From positions 372,001 to 436,000 of the forward strand of contig NZ_FNSZ01000001.1 of the NCBI RefSeq assembly GCF_900105245.1: a stretch of DNA of 64,000 bases, read 5' to 3'. The DNA comes from Streptomyces sp. 1222.5 (GTDB lineage: Bacteria > Actinomycetota > Actinomycetes > Streptomycetales > Streptomycetaceae). Positions 35,854 through 44,791 of this stretch are shown one piece after another. Both the position numbers and the translations under genes were made by a program. How positions within the stretch are numbered: position 1 is the stretch's first letter; every line of letters begins with the position of its first letter. The notes beneath the pieces are model-generated. The model ran no database searches and was not told where the DNA came from. It saw only the letters and a program-made list of their open reading frames with translations.

Positions 35854-36276
35854 ATGGGAACCGGGGCCGTGGGGAACAGTTACGAGGACGAGTGTCGCCG
35901 GTCGTTGGCCGAGGAGCAGGCGAAGAGTCTTGCTGGGACCAACGACTGGGAACATGTGGACAGGGAGCGGGTCCACCAGGACTGGGACGTCCTGTACCGG
36001 GAGATCACGGCTTTCCTGGACGGCGGCTCCCTGCCGGGGGACCAGCAGATCCAGGAGCTCGTCCGCAGGCACTTCGACATCGTCAGCCGGTTCTACACCC
36101 CCTCCAGGGAGGCTTACGTCGGCATGTCGCTCTTCTACGCCGAGGACGAGGCCATGAGGGCGTTCCACGATTCCTACCACCCCCGGATGGTGGAGTTCCT
36201 GGGCGCCGCGATCAAGGTGTTCGCCGAGCAGGGGAGCGGGTTCGCCCCCAGCGCAGGGGCCGAGGCTTCGGCGTAG
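35854..36276 (+). CDS. TipAS-type antibiotic-recognition domain protein (no MerR domain)
   Basis: A 140-residue protein matching the C-terminal drug-binding domain of TipAL/SkgA-type MerR regulators: NSYEDECRRSLAEE, WEHVDRERVHQDWDVLYREI, FYTPSREAYVGMSLFYAEDE and the YHPRMVEFLGAAIKVFAEQG tail. In S. lividans the stand-alone TipAS form is made from an internal start and sequesters thiopeptides. Here the whole gene is stand-alone size (TipAS is about 144 residues), with GGAGAG about 10 bases before the ATG. It may sequester an antibiotic, or be the remainder of a regulator whose N-terminus was lost. Confidence 0.8.
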   Translation: MGTGAVGNSYEDECRRSLAEEQAKSLAGTNDWEHVDRERVHQDWDVLYREITAFLDGGSLPGDQQIQELVRRHFDIVSRFYTPSREAYVGMSLFYAEDEAMRAFHDSYHPRMVEFLGAAIKVFAEQGSGFAPSAGAEASA

Positions 36277-36341
36277 TCGGGCGACACGGCCCAGGACATG
36301 CATGGGCGGGGTTCAGGCCCAGGGGCTGTCGCAGCCCGTGG

Positions 36342-36467
36342 GTGGAGGAAGCAGAGACCGGGGTCTCGGGCTGGTGCCGAGGCAACATCGTGCGTGAGGA
36401 CGACTTCGTCTGCGTCTTCTGCGGGAGCGATCTGCCCGCGGCGTGGAACGTGGATCCCGCTGCGTGA
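36342..36467 (+). CDS. Possible 41-aa zinc-ribbon-like peptide
   Basis: From GTG 36342 the frame reads EEAETGVSGWCRGNIVREDD followed by FVCVFCGSDLP. The CxxC pair plus an upstream Cys recalls half of a zinc ribbon. It may be a small gene or the tail of a truncated one. Low confidence. Confidence 0.25.
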   Translation: MEEAETGVSGWCRGNIVREDDFVCVFCGSDLPAAWNVDPAA

Positions 36468-36476
36468 GACCGCGCG

Positions 36477-36809
36477 TCACAGCCACTCGATGGTCGCGAC
36501 GAGGACGGTCGCCTCGTAGCGGACGGCGAGCTTGTCGTATCGCGTGGCGACAGCGCACTGTCTCTTGAGGCGGTTGATCCGGCACTCGACCGTGTGACGC
36601 TCGCGGTAGTCGGCCGGGTCGAATCGCGGCGGCCGGCCGCCGCGGGAGCCGAGCTTCCGCCGGTTGCGCGCCTGGTCGGCCTTGTCTGCGATGGTGCAGC
36701 GGATCCCGTGTCGGCGCAGGTAGGCGTGGTTCTTGCGGGAGGCGTACGCCTTGTCGGCCCGCACCCGGTCGGGGCGGAGGCGCGGCCGGCCCGGCCCGAT
36801 GCGAGGCAC
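36477..36809 (-). pseudogene. IS5-type transposase, C-terminal fragment
   Basis: About 110 residues of the C-terminal half of a transposase: RADKAYASRKNHAYLRRHGI with the second catalytic Asp, GGRPPRFDPADYRERHTVEC and INRLKRQCAVATRYDKLAVR with the catalytic Glu in the HTVE helix. The N-terminal half is missing. No inverted repeats were identified. Confidence 0.75.
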
Positions 36810-36966
36810 CCGGACCAGTGGTCGTTCAGCTGATTCTCATCATGAGGCCACACACTCCGGGTGTGGTGTCGGCCGCCTGTCAGGCCCAGAATCGACGATT
36901 CGTCAGAGTCGCGGTCCAACACACCACTTGAACGGCTGTTGAAGGAATGTCCGGGGGATAACAGTC

Positions 36967-38391
36967 ATGAGGAACGCGTTCAGGCGCCTGAGCCTGCGGT
37001 TGAGGCTTGGTCTGTCCGCCGCCTTGGCGGTGACCATCGCCGTCAGTGCCGTCGCGATCGCGTCGTGGCTGGTGACCAAGCAGCAGTTGACCGATCAGCT
37101 GGACTCCAACCTGCAGAACGTGCAGGCGTCGCCGGGATACGTCCAGGAACTGCTGAGCCTCTGTGGTGCTGAGCTGCCGGGTCAGGATCAGCGCACCGAG
37201 ACACCCACGCCCTATGTGGTGCAAGTCATCACGTCTGACGGCACGGTCTGCGTCGCCCCAGGCCACAAGAAGCTGGAGGTCGGCGAGTCCGACCTCGCCG
37301 TGGCCCGGGGCATCCTCAGATCGACGGTCCACGACACCGTGTCAGCCGACGGCCGGAGAATGCGCGTCTCGACCACGCGCCCGAACACGCCGCCAAGGTT
37401 CTCCGGGGGCTACGCCGTATCGATCGCCCAGTCGTTCAGCGTCGTCGACAAGCCATTGGGCAGTCTTGCTCTCTGGTTGCTGGGGTTCTCGGGAGTCGGC
37501 ATCATCGGGGCGGCGACAGCGGGCATCGCCATCAGCCGAGGCGGCCTGAAACCGGTGGAAGAACTGACCCGGGCGGCAGAACACATCGCCCGGACACAGG
37601 ACTTGGCCATCCGCATCCCGGCTGGCGGTGGCGACGAGATCGCCCGGCTCTCCAAGAGCTTCAACGAGATGACAGAAGCGCTGGCGGTCTCGCGAGACAG
37701 TCAACAGCAGCTGATCGCCGACGCCGGCCACGAGTTGCGTACGCCGCTGACATCGCTCCGCGCGAACGTCCAGCTGCTGGCCAGGAGCTACCGGTCCGGC
37801 CGAAAGCTCCCCGAGAAGGTGATGGACGATCTGCTCACCTCCGTGGAGTCACAGACCGGGGAGCTCGCCGTCCTCATCGCCGACCTTCAAGAGCTTTCCC
37901 GTTCCGACGCGGTTCACGATGCGACCACTGCCGGTGTCGTGCCGATGCATGAGGTGGCTCGTCGTGCCATGGAAAGAGTGAAACACCGCGGGAGTGACAT
38001 CCAGTTCATCAGCGACCTCGGCGAGTGGTACGTGATGGCCGAAGCAGCCGCGCTGGAACGGGCCGTCGTGAACCTGCTGGACAACGCGGTGAAGTTCTCA
38101 CCGCCCGGTGCGGTCGTCAGTCTGCACCTCAGCAACGGACAACTCGTCGTACGCGATCGAGGGCCAGGGATCCCCGCCGACGAACTACCGCACGTCTTCG
38201 ACCGGTTCTGGCGGTCCCCGACGTCTCGCAGCATGCCGGGAAGCGGCTTGGGCCTGGCCATCGTGGCGAAAGCGGTCGAGGGAGCAGGTGGCACCGTGAC
38301 ACTGCGGGCCGCTGCCTCTCGGGGAACCGAAGCAGTCGTACGAATTCCAGGTACCCGGACACCGCCCCCGGAGGGCCCCGGCATCCCCTGA
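36967..38391 (+). CDS. Orphan sensor histidine kinase
   Basis: A 474-residue membrane kinase. TM1 at about 13-36, an extracytoplasmic sensor of about 130 residues, TM2 at about 167-189, HAMP about 190-242, HisKA with phospho-acceptor H255 in ADAGHELRTPLTSLR, and an HATPase with N-box VVNLLDNAVKF (N369, N373), G1 DRGPGIP and G2 GSGLGLAI. The domain order matches MprB/CutS-type kinases. No response-regulator gene lies next to it; an IS remnant ends 157 bases upstream, so the partner may have been lost. GGGGGAT precedes the ATG. Confidence 0.9.
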   Translation: MRNAFRRLSLRLRLGLSAALAVTIAVSAVAIASWLVTKQQLTDQLDSNLQNVQASPGYVQELLSLCGAELPGQDQRTETPTPYVVQVITSDGTVCVAPGHKKLEVGESDLAVARGILRSTVHDTVSADGRRMRVSTTRPNTPPRFSGGYAVSIAQSFSVVDKPLGSLALWLLGFSGVGIIGAATAGIAISRGGLKPVEELTRAAEHIARTQDLAIRIPAGGGDEIARLSKSFNEMTEALAVSRDSQQQLIADAGHELRTPLTSLRANVQLLARSYRSGRKLPEKVMDDLLTSVESQTGELAVLIADLQELSRSDAVHDATTAGVVPMHEVARRAMERVKHRGSDIQFISDLGEWYVMAEAAALERAVVNLLDNAVKFSPPGAVVSLHLSNGQLVVRDRGPGIPADELPHVFDRFWRSPTSRSMPGSGLGLAIVAKAVEGAGGTVTLRAAASRGTEAVVRIPGTRTPPPEGPGIP

Positions 38392-38433
38392 AGCCAAGGC
38401 GGTCGCGTCCGCAGCAACGCGGCTCCAGGGTCC

Positions 38434-38465
38434 CAGGTGCCAGGTGTCAGGTGTCAGGTGTCAGG
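38434..38465. repeat. Short tandem repeat, 7-base unit
   Basis: Four and a half copies of CAGGTGY (first copy CAGGTGC, then CAGGTGT). The repeat includes the stop codon and last bases of the minus-strand Stealth gene at 38461. Confidence 0.8.
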
Positions 38466-40275
38466 CGACGGAACCCGCGGAGCCCGTCCGCTCGTAGCGG
38501 CTGGGGAACGGGAAGTAGGACTCCAGGAAGGCCTGGAGTTGGCCGGCGAGGTGATCACGCTGCTCGGCCGGGGTGTTCACGTCGTTGAGGCAGAAGAAGT
38601 CGAAGCGGCGGGTCGCCAGCAGATCTGCCATGCGGTCGGCGGCGTCGGGCCGGGCGACGTCGATGTAGCGCAGCTTGAACGATCCCGGCACGGCTCGGCC
38701 GGTGAGATACGCGTGGTGGTGGTGCAGGGACGCGCCCATGGCGATGTCGGTGGTGTCCCGGAGGCGGGAGCGACTGGTGCGGGCCACGTCCTCGGCGAAC
38801 CGCTCCTCGATGTCGCGCATCACGGACCGGATCTGCGGGTGCGGGGTGTGCATGAACTTGTTCACGGTGAACCGCGCGTGCTCGCCCAGCAGGAGGCGGC
38901 GGACGTTCTTGCCCGCGGCATTGGGCGCGGGCTCGTCCGGGTGTGGGGCGCCCAGACCCAACTGGAAGGGCGAGAAGGGGAGCTTGGCGATGCCGTTGCC
39001 GTGGAAGAAGTGCCCGGCGGTGACGGGGCGGCCGACGAAGACGTCGTCGTTGAAGTAGAGGTAGTGCTCGGACAGGCCGTCGATGTGGTGGAGTTGGGTC
39101 TCGATGGCGTGGGAGTTGAACACCGGTAGTGCGGTGGGGTCGCTGAAGACGTCCTTGTGGTCGATGACCTGGATCCCGGCGGCGCTGGTGTCGAGCCAGT
39201 CAGGGGTCTGGCCGTCGGTCACGAGGTAGACGGTGCGGACGAACGGGGCGTACATCTGCAGGGAGCGCAGGGAGTACTTCAGTTCGTCGTGGCTGGTGTA
39301 GCGCGAAGCGCCGGTCTCACGGGCGTGGATGCGGGGGGCGGCGCCGTCGCCGAGGTGGGCCTGGCGCCTGGCGGCGTGGACGGGGTCGTTCCCGTCGACC
39401 CAGGTGTAGACGACGTCTATGGGGAAGTCGACGGCGTCGATGGTGGGCAGGAGGAAGTCGGCCCATGTGGGGTAGGTCCGGTCGGCTACGTCACGGGTGG
39501 CCGGCACGAGGGCGTCGGCGGGCAGGACATCCGAGACGGCGTTGGAACGCGGTGCGACCAGGGCTCCGGCGAGCACGGGACGCGGGGTCTGGGTGCGCAG
39601 GCCCTCGATCCGTTCGGCAGCCCGCTCGTCGCCGCTGTCCTCAGCTGCGAGGAGTTCGTCTCCCTCGCGCCAGAACTCCACGTCACAGCCCTGGGAGAGG
39701 TCGGCGAGCACCTGGTCCGCGGGGCCGAGCAGGATCTCGCCGAAGCGGATGGCGTCGCCTCGCTTGAGAGCCGTGGGCAGGGCGCCGTCCGCGTACAGGG
39801 CCGTGTCGGCCGGCCAGGGGTCCTTGCCGGGCTTCATGGCGTACAGGGCCGTCGACGCGTACAGCTTTCGCAACGCGTCCAGCAGTGCCTTGCGGTCCCT
39901 GAGGCGCACCCCGACGACGTGTCGCAGCGGTGAGCGGCCGGGCACCAGGAAGTACTGGACGCCCGCATGGTCCAGGGCGTCGGCGACCAGGGCCAGATTC
40001 CGGGCCGATGCCCCGGCCGCTGTGAGCGACTTCACCCGGCGACCGAAGTAGGTACGGCCTCCCGCGGAGAATTCCACCAGCTCGGCGTCGCCCGCGAGCA
40101 GCTTCCTGCGGCGGTCCGCCATCTTGTCAGCGCGTTCACGCTCGGCTGCACGTCGCTTCTGGTCAGCCGCTTCCGCTTCCGCTCGGCGACGCACCTCCTC
40201 GCGCTCGCGCTCCCGACGCTCGCGAACGGAGGCGGGAAGGAGCCGCTCACCTGCGGTCTTCAGTCGCGACGGCAT
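38461..40275 (-). CDS. Stealth-family phosphosugar transferase
   Basis: A 604-residue protein of the Stealth family (sugar-phosphate transferases related to GlcNAc-1-phosphotransferase and capsule polymerases). After a charged coiled N-terminus (about 15-60), the conserved regions are visible in order: CR1 IDVVYTWVDGNDP (286-298), CR2 ASRYTSHDELKYSLRSLQMY with RTVYLVTDGQTPDWL (about 323-361), CR3 PVFNSHAIETQLHHI with HYLYFNDDVFVG (about 384-415), and CR4 in the last 50 residues (FFCLNDVNT). It likely transfers hexose-1-phosphate onto a surface glycan; acceptor unknown. No other glycan genes flank it. Confidence 0.85.
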   Translation of the reverse strand: MPSRLKTAGERLLPASVRERREREREEVRRRAEAEAADQKRRAAERERADKMADRRRKLLAGDAELVEFSAGGRTYFGRRVKSLTAAGASARNLALVADALDHAGVQYFLVPGRSPLRHVVGVRLRDRKALLDALRKLYASTALYAMKPGKDPWPADTALYADGALPTALKRGDAIRFGEILLGPADQVLADLSQGCDVEFWREGDELLAAEDSGDERAAERIEGLRTQTPRPVLAGALVAPRSNAVSDVLPADALVPATRDVADRTYPTWADFLLPTIDAVDFPIDVVYTWVDGNDPVHAARRQAHLGDGAAPRIHARETGASRYTSHDELKYSLRSLQMYAPFVRTVYLVTDGQTPDWLDTSAAGIQVIDHKDVFSDPTALPVFNSHAIETQLHHIDGLSEHYLYFNDDVFVGRPVTAGHFFHGNGIAKLPFSPFQLGLGAPHPDEPAPNAAGKNVRRLLLGEHARFTVNKFMHTPHPQIRSVMRDIEERFAEDVARTSRSRLRDTTDIAMGASLHHHHAYLTGRAVPGSFKLRYIDVARPDAADRMADLLATRRFDFFCLNDVNTPAEQRDHLAGQLQAFLESYFPFPSRYERTGSAGSVA

Positions 40276-40513
40276 GACGTGATCGGTTCCTTCTTCGCAG
40301 CGGACGACTGCCTCGCCCGGTTCGCGGCCCTGGCGGACATGACGGACAACGAAATCCGCTGATCATACTAAGCCGGTTTTCGATCGCGATCTCTTTCAGC
40401 AACCACAATGCGGCCACATGTAGCCATCTGGAACATACTCGGATATTTCGGATAATCAGCAGGGGCTCGGTACCGGCTTCTGAACAGGGCCCAGTCGCCA
40501 GCGAATTCACCGG

Positions 40514-41053
40514 TCATGACCGCCCCGCGAGCCGGTCCCCGAACCGCTCGGGCGCCAGAGCGCCGGCCAGGATGTCGACGTCTTCGTCGGGTGTGAGCGT
40601 CAGGACCGCCATGGTCCGCTCCACCGTGCCGCGGTACGCACCCGGACTCGGCACGCTTTCGATGTCCGCCGCACCGTCGGCGCGGTGGGTCACCCGCAGC
40701 GAGGGGTTCACCTTGGCGCCGACCCGGACGGCTCGCCGGACGCGCGTCAGGGCGCGAAGGTCCGACTCGTCGAGGGTGATCGGGTGGAGCGGGACAAGAC
40801 GGCTGCCGTCCGGGGCGTGGAGCATGCTGCCACGGGTGGGGTCATCATGTGCGGCGTTCAGGGCACTCCTACTGACCAGGGCCGACGGGAACGCGCGATG
40901 GATGTTGCTCCAGGCGTCGAGGGCGGTCGGTGCGTCGAGATCGGTGATGTTCTCCAGGCCGGCGGGCCACGCGGGCGGGACGTGGTCGCCGATGCCGGAC
41001 CGCCGGGCGGACCAGGCCGCGTGGTACGGCGCGAGCAGCAGGTCGTGGGTCAT
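40514..41053 (-). CDS. Hypothetical protein, 179 aa
   Basis: A soluble protein of unknown family. It begins MTHDLLLAPYHAAWSARRSG and has a central RTHLxxx-like beta region (PLHPITLDESDLRALTRVRR, about 90-109) and an acidic C-terminus. No signal peptide, membrane helix or catalytic motif. Codon bias supports coding. It lies between the Stealth and LRV-repeat genes with gaps of more than 200 bases, so it is probably transcribed alone. Confidence 0.55.
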   Translation of the reverse strand: MTHDLLLAPYHAAWSARRSGIGDHVPPAWPAGLENITDLDAPTALDAWSNIHRAFPSALVSRSALNAAHDDPTRGSMLHAPDGSRLVPLHPITLDESDLRALTRVRRAVRVGAKVNPSLRVTHRADGAADIESVPSPGAYRGTVERTMAVLTLTPDEDVDILAGALAPERFGDRLAGRS

Positions 41054-41282
41054 GCGGAAGTAGTGGAGCCAGTCCGGGTCACGAGGACGAGCCGGAGCGT
41101 GGCGGTTCCCGTCCCGGTGCCGCTCTGGGCGGGGGTCGTGGACGACCTCTCAAAGGGTTCCGAGAAGTCACCGACTCGACCGAGGCGGTGGCATCGACAT
41201 CGACCACATATCGTCAGAGCGACGATATGCCTAGGGCGCGAGGAATCACATACGCGGACGAGCTGCCGTCGAGAGCTCTACC

Positions 41283-42452
41283 ATGGAGCCGGTGACGAAG
41301 ACACAGCCCGCGACGGGCAGTTCGGACTGGACGCGCCTCACGTCGGGGACCGACCACGATTGGCGCGTCCCCCTTCTGTGGCTGTCCGGGCTCGGCTACA
41401 ACCGCGCCGCGCCCACCGAGCTGCTCGTCAGGCTGTTGGACATCGGCGAGACCAGCATGCTGTACCGTCACGACCTGCCCGACGGGGTCATGGATGTTGC
41501 GATCACCCACCGCAGGGAGGACGTCCGTACCGACGTCGCGACCATATGCGGTCGTCGGCTCTCCCCCGCCCAAGCGGAACGACTCTCCGGCGCCTCGCCC
41601 GAACCTGCCTTGCGCGAACGGTTGACGGGGCTCGCCGCGGAGAGCGCCGTGGCCCGACGGATACGCCGAGGCGTCGAGCCTGCCCCGGAACCCTACGCCG
41701 CGCCGCCCACCACACCGGCCGAAATCGCCGCGATGGCCGCCGAGGTTCCCGACATCGCCCCGGACAGGCTGACGACGGCACTGTGGTGGATCGGCGCGCT
41801 CCACGAAAACCCCGACGCCATGCGACTGCTCGCCGCCTCTCCCAAGTTGCTGGTCCGCCGCAGCGTCGCCAGAGCACCCCGTCTGCCCGCGGACGTGGTC
41901 GATCTGCTCGCCCGGGACGAGGACGACGTAGTGCAACTCTTCCTCGCCGAGTCCTGCGACGACGCGCCACCCGAGATGCTCCTCGCCGTGGCCGGCTGGT
42001 GGAACGGAAGCTTCTCGTTCCCGGGCCGGCCCCTGAACCATCCCAACTTCCCCCGCGCGGGCCTGCTGCGCTTCGCCACGGACCCCAACCCGCGACTGCG
42101 GGCACTCGCGCACCACGATCCCGCCTCCACCGCCGCAGATGTCGAACGGGCCGCCGGCGACCCCCATGAGACCGTCCGCAGAGCCGCGGCTGAGGACCAC
42201 CGGCTCGCAGCCGAAATGGCGATCGCCCTGGCCGGTGATCCGGAGGAAGGGGTACGACTGCGCGCCTGGACGAACCCTGCCCTGCCTCCGCACGCGCTGG
42301 TACCGCTCCTGCTCGCACTGCGTAGCGCAGAGATGGCCGTCAAGAACCCTGGCATACCGGTCCCGGTCATGCACAGGCTGGTGGATTACGCCACTCCCCT
42401 GCTGCATGCCGCTGAGCGCCGGGCCGGCGAACGGACGGCAGGTCCTTCGTGA
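41283..42452 (+). CDS. Leucine-rich repeat variant (LRV)/HEAT-like repeat protein
   Basis: A 389-residue soluble protein. From about residue 215 to 360 it contains short alpha-helical repeats of the LRV type: NPDAMRLLAASPKLLVRRSV, DVVQLFLAESCDDAPPEMLL, LLRFATDPNPRLRALAHHDP and AIALAGDPEEGVRLRAWTNP. LRV repeats form a right-handed superhelix and usually bind other proteins. The N-terminal 200 residues have no known domain. Binding partner unknown. Confidence 0.7.
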   Translation: MEPVTKTQPATGSSDWTRLTSGTDHDWRVPLLWLSGLGYNRAAPTELLVRLLDIGETSMLYRHDLPDGVMDVAITHRREDVRTDVATICGRRLSPAQAERLSGASPEPALRERLTGLAAESAVARRIRRGVEPAPEPYAAPPTTPAEIAAMAAEVPDIAPDRLTTALWWIGALHENPDAMRLLAASPKLLVRRSVARAPRLPADVVDLLARDEDDVVQLFLAESCDDAPPEMLLAVAGWWNGSFSFPGRPLNHPNFPRAGLLRFATDPNPRLRALAHHDPASTAADVERAAGDPHETVRRAAAEDHRLAAEMAIALAGDPEEGVRLRAWTNPALPPHALVPLLLALRSAEMAVKNPGIPVPVMHRLVDYATPLLHAAERRAGERTAGPS

Positions 42453-42502
42453 CGACGGGTCAGCCCGCCGATCGTGCCGGACCGAACCGAGCCCGTCCGG
42501 CG

Positions 42503-42970
42503 TCAGGCGGACAGCCGACCCGCCACTACGCCGGCCGCCTTCTTCGCGTCGTCACACACCTTCGCGGGCGTGTCGCCTACTGTGACCGAGACCCGTACGA
42601 ACTCCTCCGTGGTCACGTCGAGCGCCACCGAGCATTGGCGGCATCCAACCACCGGGTGATACTGCGGTCGAAGTCCACGGCCCCGGCGCGTACCTCGGTG
42701 TCCGCACCGGCGGCCAGCCGCCCCAACGCCTCCAGATGCTCTCTCAGCGCCACCCGGGCGTCCCCGCGTAGTTCCTCGCCCGCTGCTCCTACCAGTGCCG
42801 CGGCCCGCAGGTCGCCCAAGGCCCCGGACGGAGCCGAGTTCAGCGATGGCCGGGCGCCAACGCGTCTCGATGCGTCCCGCGGCCTGCTCGTGGTGCGCGT
42901 TCAGTACCGGTCCCACCACCGCGACGCCGATCGCCAGCAGCGCGGCCACGCCGACCAAGGCGATGAGCAT
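42503..42970 (-). pseudogene. Membrane-anchored hypothetical protein broken by two frameshifts
   Basis: Read as one protein: an N-terminal hydrophobic segment starting at ATG 42968-42970 (MLIALVGVAALLAIGVAVVG), then HHEQAAGRIETRWRPAIAEL; after a frame change near 42830 DLRAAALVGAAGEELRGDAR to FDRSITRWLDAANA; after a second change near 42620 CSVALDVTTEEFVRVSVTVG to the end. The two shifts restore the first frame, so they could be compensating mutations, sequencing errors or true decay. Family unknown. Confidence 0.5.
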
Positions 42971-43167
42971 CAACCTGGACCCGTTCAGACCACGCAGCGA
43001 CAGCACACGATCGACGCTACCGATGCTCGAATCCCCCGCCCGCGGCACCACGCCGGATCCCGTGGTCGAGGTACCGGGAGGCCATGGCGTCCATGACCCG
43101 CCTGGCGCGCAGCCAATAGCGGTGTGGGCGGCCAAGACGAAGCCCTCGCCGAGGTGAGGGACCGTCG

Positions 43168-43629
43168 CTATTGCAGCCAGATCCCGTCGCGCATCACGAC
43201 TCTCCCGCGCAGTTCCGGCTCGCCGCGCCAGGCGCGCACGGTCCTCGGGACCACGCGTACGTACAGGAAGGGACCCTCTTCCCCGCGGGGATCCCATCCG
43301 AACTTGTCGGCGAACGCCTCCGCCGCGTCGCCCGGCACCTCCTGGTCCGGGAAGCATTCGGCCTCACCCTGGAGGAGCACCACGTCGAAGGTGTCCGGTA
43401 GCGACAGGCGGACGCGCGGCTCTTCGCGTACGTTCCGCGCGGTCACGGAGGTGGCGCCGGTGCACATCCACACTGCTCGGCCGTCCCACGAGAACCACAG
43501 CGGCACCTGGTGGGGCCCGTGCTCAGGGTGAGCCGTCGACACCCATACATCCCGCTCGGTGGCGAGCCGCTCCTGAACGTCGCGTACTCGCTCCGCCGTC
43601 CGGCGACGACCGATTCCCGTGGTCTCCAT
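43168..43629 (-). CDS. Pyridoxamine 5'-phosphate oxidase (PPOX) family protein
   Basis: A 153-residue flavin/F420-binding split-barrel protein starting METTGIGRRRTAER. Markers are STAHPEHGPHQVPLWFSWDG (about 29-48), CTGATSVTARNVREEPRVRL (about 55-74) and VVLLQGEAECFPD. Members reduce or oxidise small substrates using FMN or F420; the substrate is unknown. The start is weakly supported by ribosome binding sequence. Divergent from the epimerase-sigma operon, with which it shares an upstream region. Confidence 0.8.
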   Translation of the reverse strand: METTGIGRRRTAERVRDVQERLATERDVWVSTAHPEHGPHQVPLWFSWDGRAVWMCTGATSVTARNVREEPRVRLSLPDTFDVVLLQGEAECFPDQEVPGDAAEAFADKFGWDPRGEEGPFLYVRVVPRTVRAWRGEPELRGRVVMRDGIWLQ

Positions 43630-43788
43630 GAGGAGCGACCCTAGCCAAGCAGGCGCACAGAGCGCCTGGGGCGCAGGACCTACTCCCAACGACCGATCAC
43701 CCACTCGGCCTTCGTCCCGGGGCGCCCCACTTCGGTGCCCGGGTGGCGGGCGCGAATCGGCCAGGAGGCGACCGCTCCTCATCCGCCA

Positions 43789-43815
43789 TGTCACAGATCG
43801 CCGGGCTGTCTTGTC
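43789..43815 (+). promoter_or_regulatory. Candidate ECF41-type promoter
   Basis: TGTCACA at 43789-43795 and TGTC at 43812-43815, separated by exactly 16 bases. ECF41 sigma factors recognise TGTCACA-N16-CGTC and control their own operon; this matches all of the -35 and three of four -10 bases. It lies about 44 bases before the epimerase start, and the ECF41 sigma gene is the second gene of that operon. Confidence 0.65.
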
Positions 43816-43858
43816 TCAGGTGGTGAGGGCAGAGGCTTCCAACGGGAGGGTGATGGTC

Positions 43859-44791
43859 ATGCGGGTGTTCGTGGCAGGTGGGAGTGGCGTACTGGGGCGG
43901 CGTCTGGTGCCGCGACTACGAGCGTCCGGACACCAGGTGACGGCCACGACCACGAGTTCGGCGAAGGTGGCACAGCTCGCGCAACTGGGCGCGGACGGCG
44001 TGGTGATGGACGGGTTGGACGCGGCATCGGTCGGTGAGGCCGTGGCGAAGGCCCGGCCGGACGTGATCGTGCACCAGATGACCGCGATCTCCATGGCGCA
44101 TGCCGGCAAGCCCGACATCAAGCATCCGGACCGGTGGTTCGCCACCACCAACCGGCTGCGCACCGAGGGGACGGATCACCTGCTGGCGGCGGCCGAGGCG
44201 GCGGGTGTGTCCCACGTCGTCGCACAAGGCTACGCCTCCTGGAACGGCATCCGCGAGGGCGGCTGGGTGAAGACCGAACAGGACCCGCTGGACCTGCTCG
44301 AAGGGACGGCGGCGCACGTGGGGTTGAAGGCGCTGTGTCACGTCGAGGACGTCGTACTCAAGGCCGGCGGCGCAGTCCTGCGTTACGGCGCCTTCTACGG
44401 GCCCGGCGCCATCGACGACCAGGTCGAACTGGTCCGCAAACGGCAATATCCGCTGGTGGGGAGCGGCGCCGGCTACAGCTCGTGGGTGCATCTCGACGAC
44501 GCGGCGAGCGCCACGGTCCTGGCCGTGGAGCAGAGGGCGAGGGGTGTGTTCAACGTCGTCGACGACGATCCGGCTCCGGCCCGCGAGTGGCTGCCTCACC
44601 TGGCGGCCTGCGCGGGGGCGAGGCGGCCGATACGTGTCCCGGTGTGGCTCGCCCGGTTGCTGGCCGGCGATCAGGCGGTGGTGATGATGACCGAAGGACG
44701 CGGGTTCTCCAACGCCAAGGCGAAGCGCGAACTGGGCTGGCAACCGCGCTACCCCTCGTGGCGTCAGGGCTTCGAGGAGGAACTGGCGTGA
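43859..44791 (+). CDS. NAD(P)-dependent epimerase/dehydratase (ECF41 partner)
   Basis: A 310-residue Rossmann-fold enzyme of the extended SDR type: VFVAGGSGVLGRRLVPRLRA (residues 3-22) is the nucleotide-binding loop; the active-site region GYASWNGIREGG and RYGAFYGPGAIDDQVELVRK is typical of atypical SDRs. The sequence ends in the same bases where the sigma gene starts (GTGA overlap), so the two are translationally coupled. ECF41 sigma factors are known to neighbour carboxymuconolactone decarboxylases, oxidoreductases or epimerases. Substrate unknown. Confidence 0.85.
   Translation: MRVFVAGGSGVLGRRLVPRLRASGHQVTATTTSSAKVAQLAQLGADGVVMDGLDAASVGEAVAKARPDVIVHQMTAISMAHAGKPDIKHPDRWFATTNRLRTEGTDHLLAAAEAAGVSHVVAQGYASWNGIREGGWVKTEQDPLDLLEGTAAHVGLKALCHVEDVVLKAGGAVLRYGAFYGPGAIDDQVELVRKRQYPLVGSGAGYSSWVHLDDAASATVLAVEQRARGVFNVVDDDPAPAREWLPHLAACAGARRPIRVPVWLARLLAGDQAVVMMTEGRGFSNAKAKRELGWQPRYPSWRQGFEEELA

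Noticed and set aside
40685..42169. A long plus-strand frame overlapping the hypothetical protein and the LRV-repeat gene
   Set aside because: Arg- and Gly-rich with no domain pattern, and it crosses two better-supported genes in other frames.
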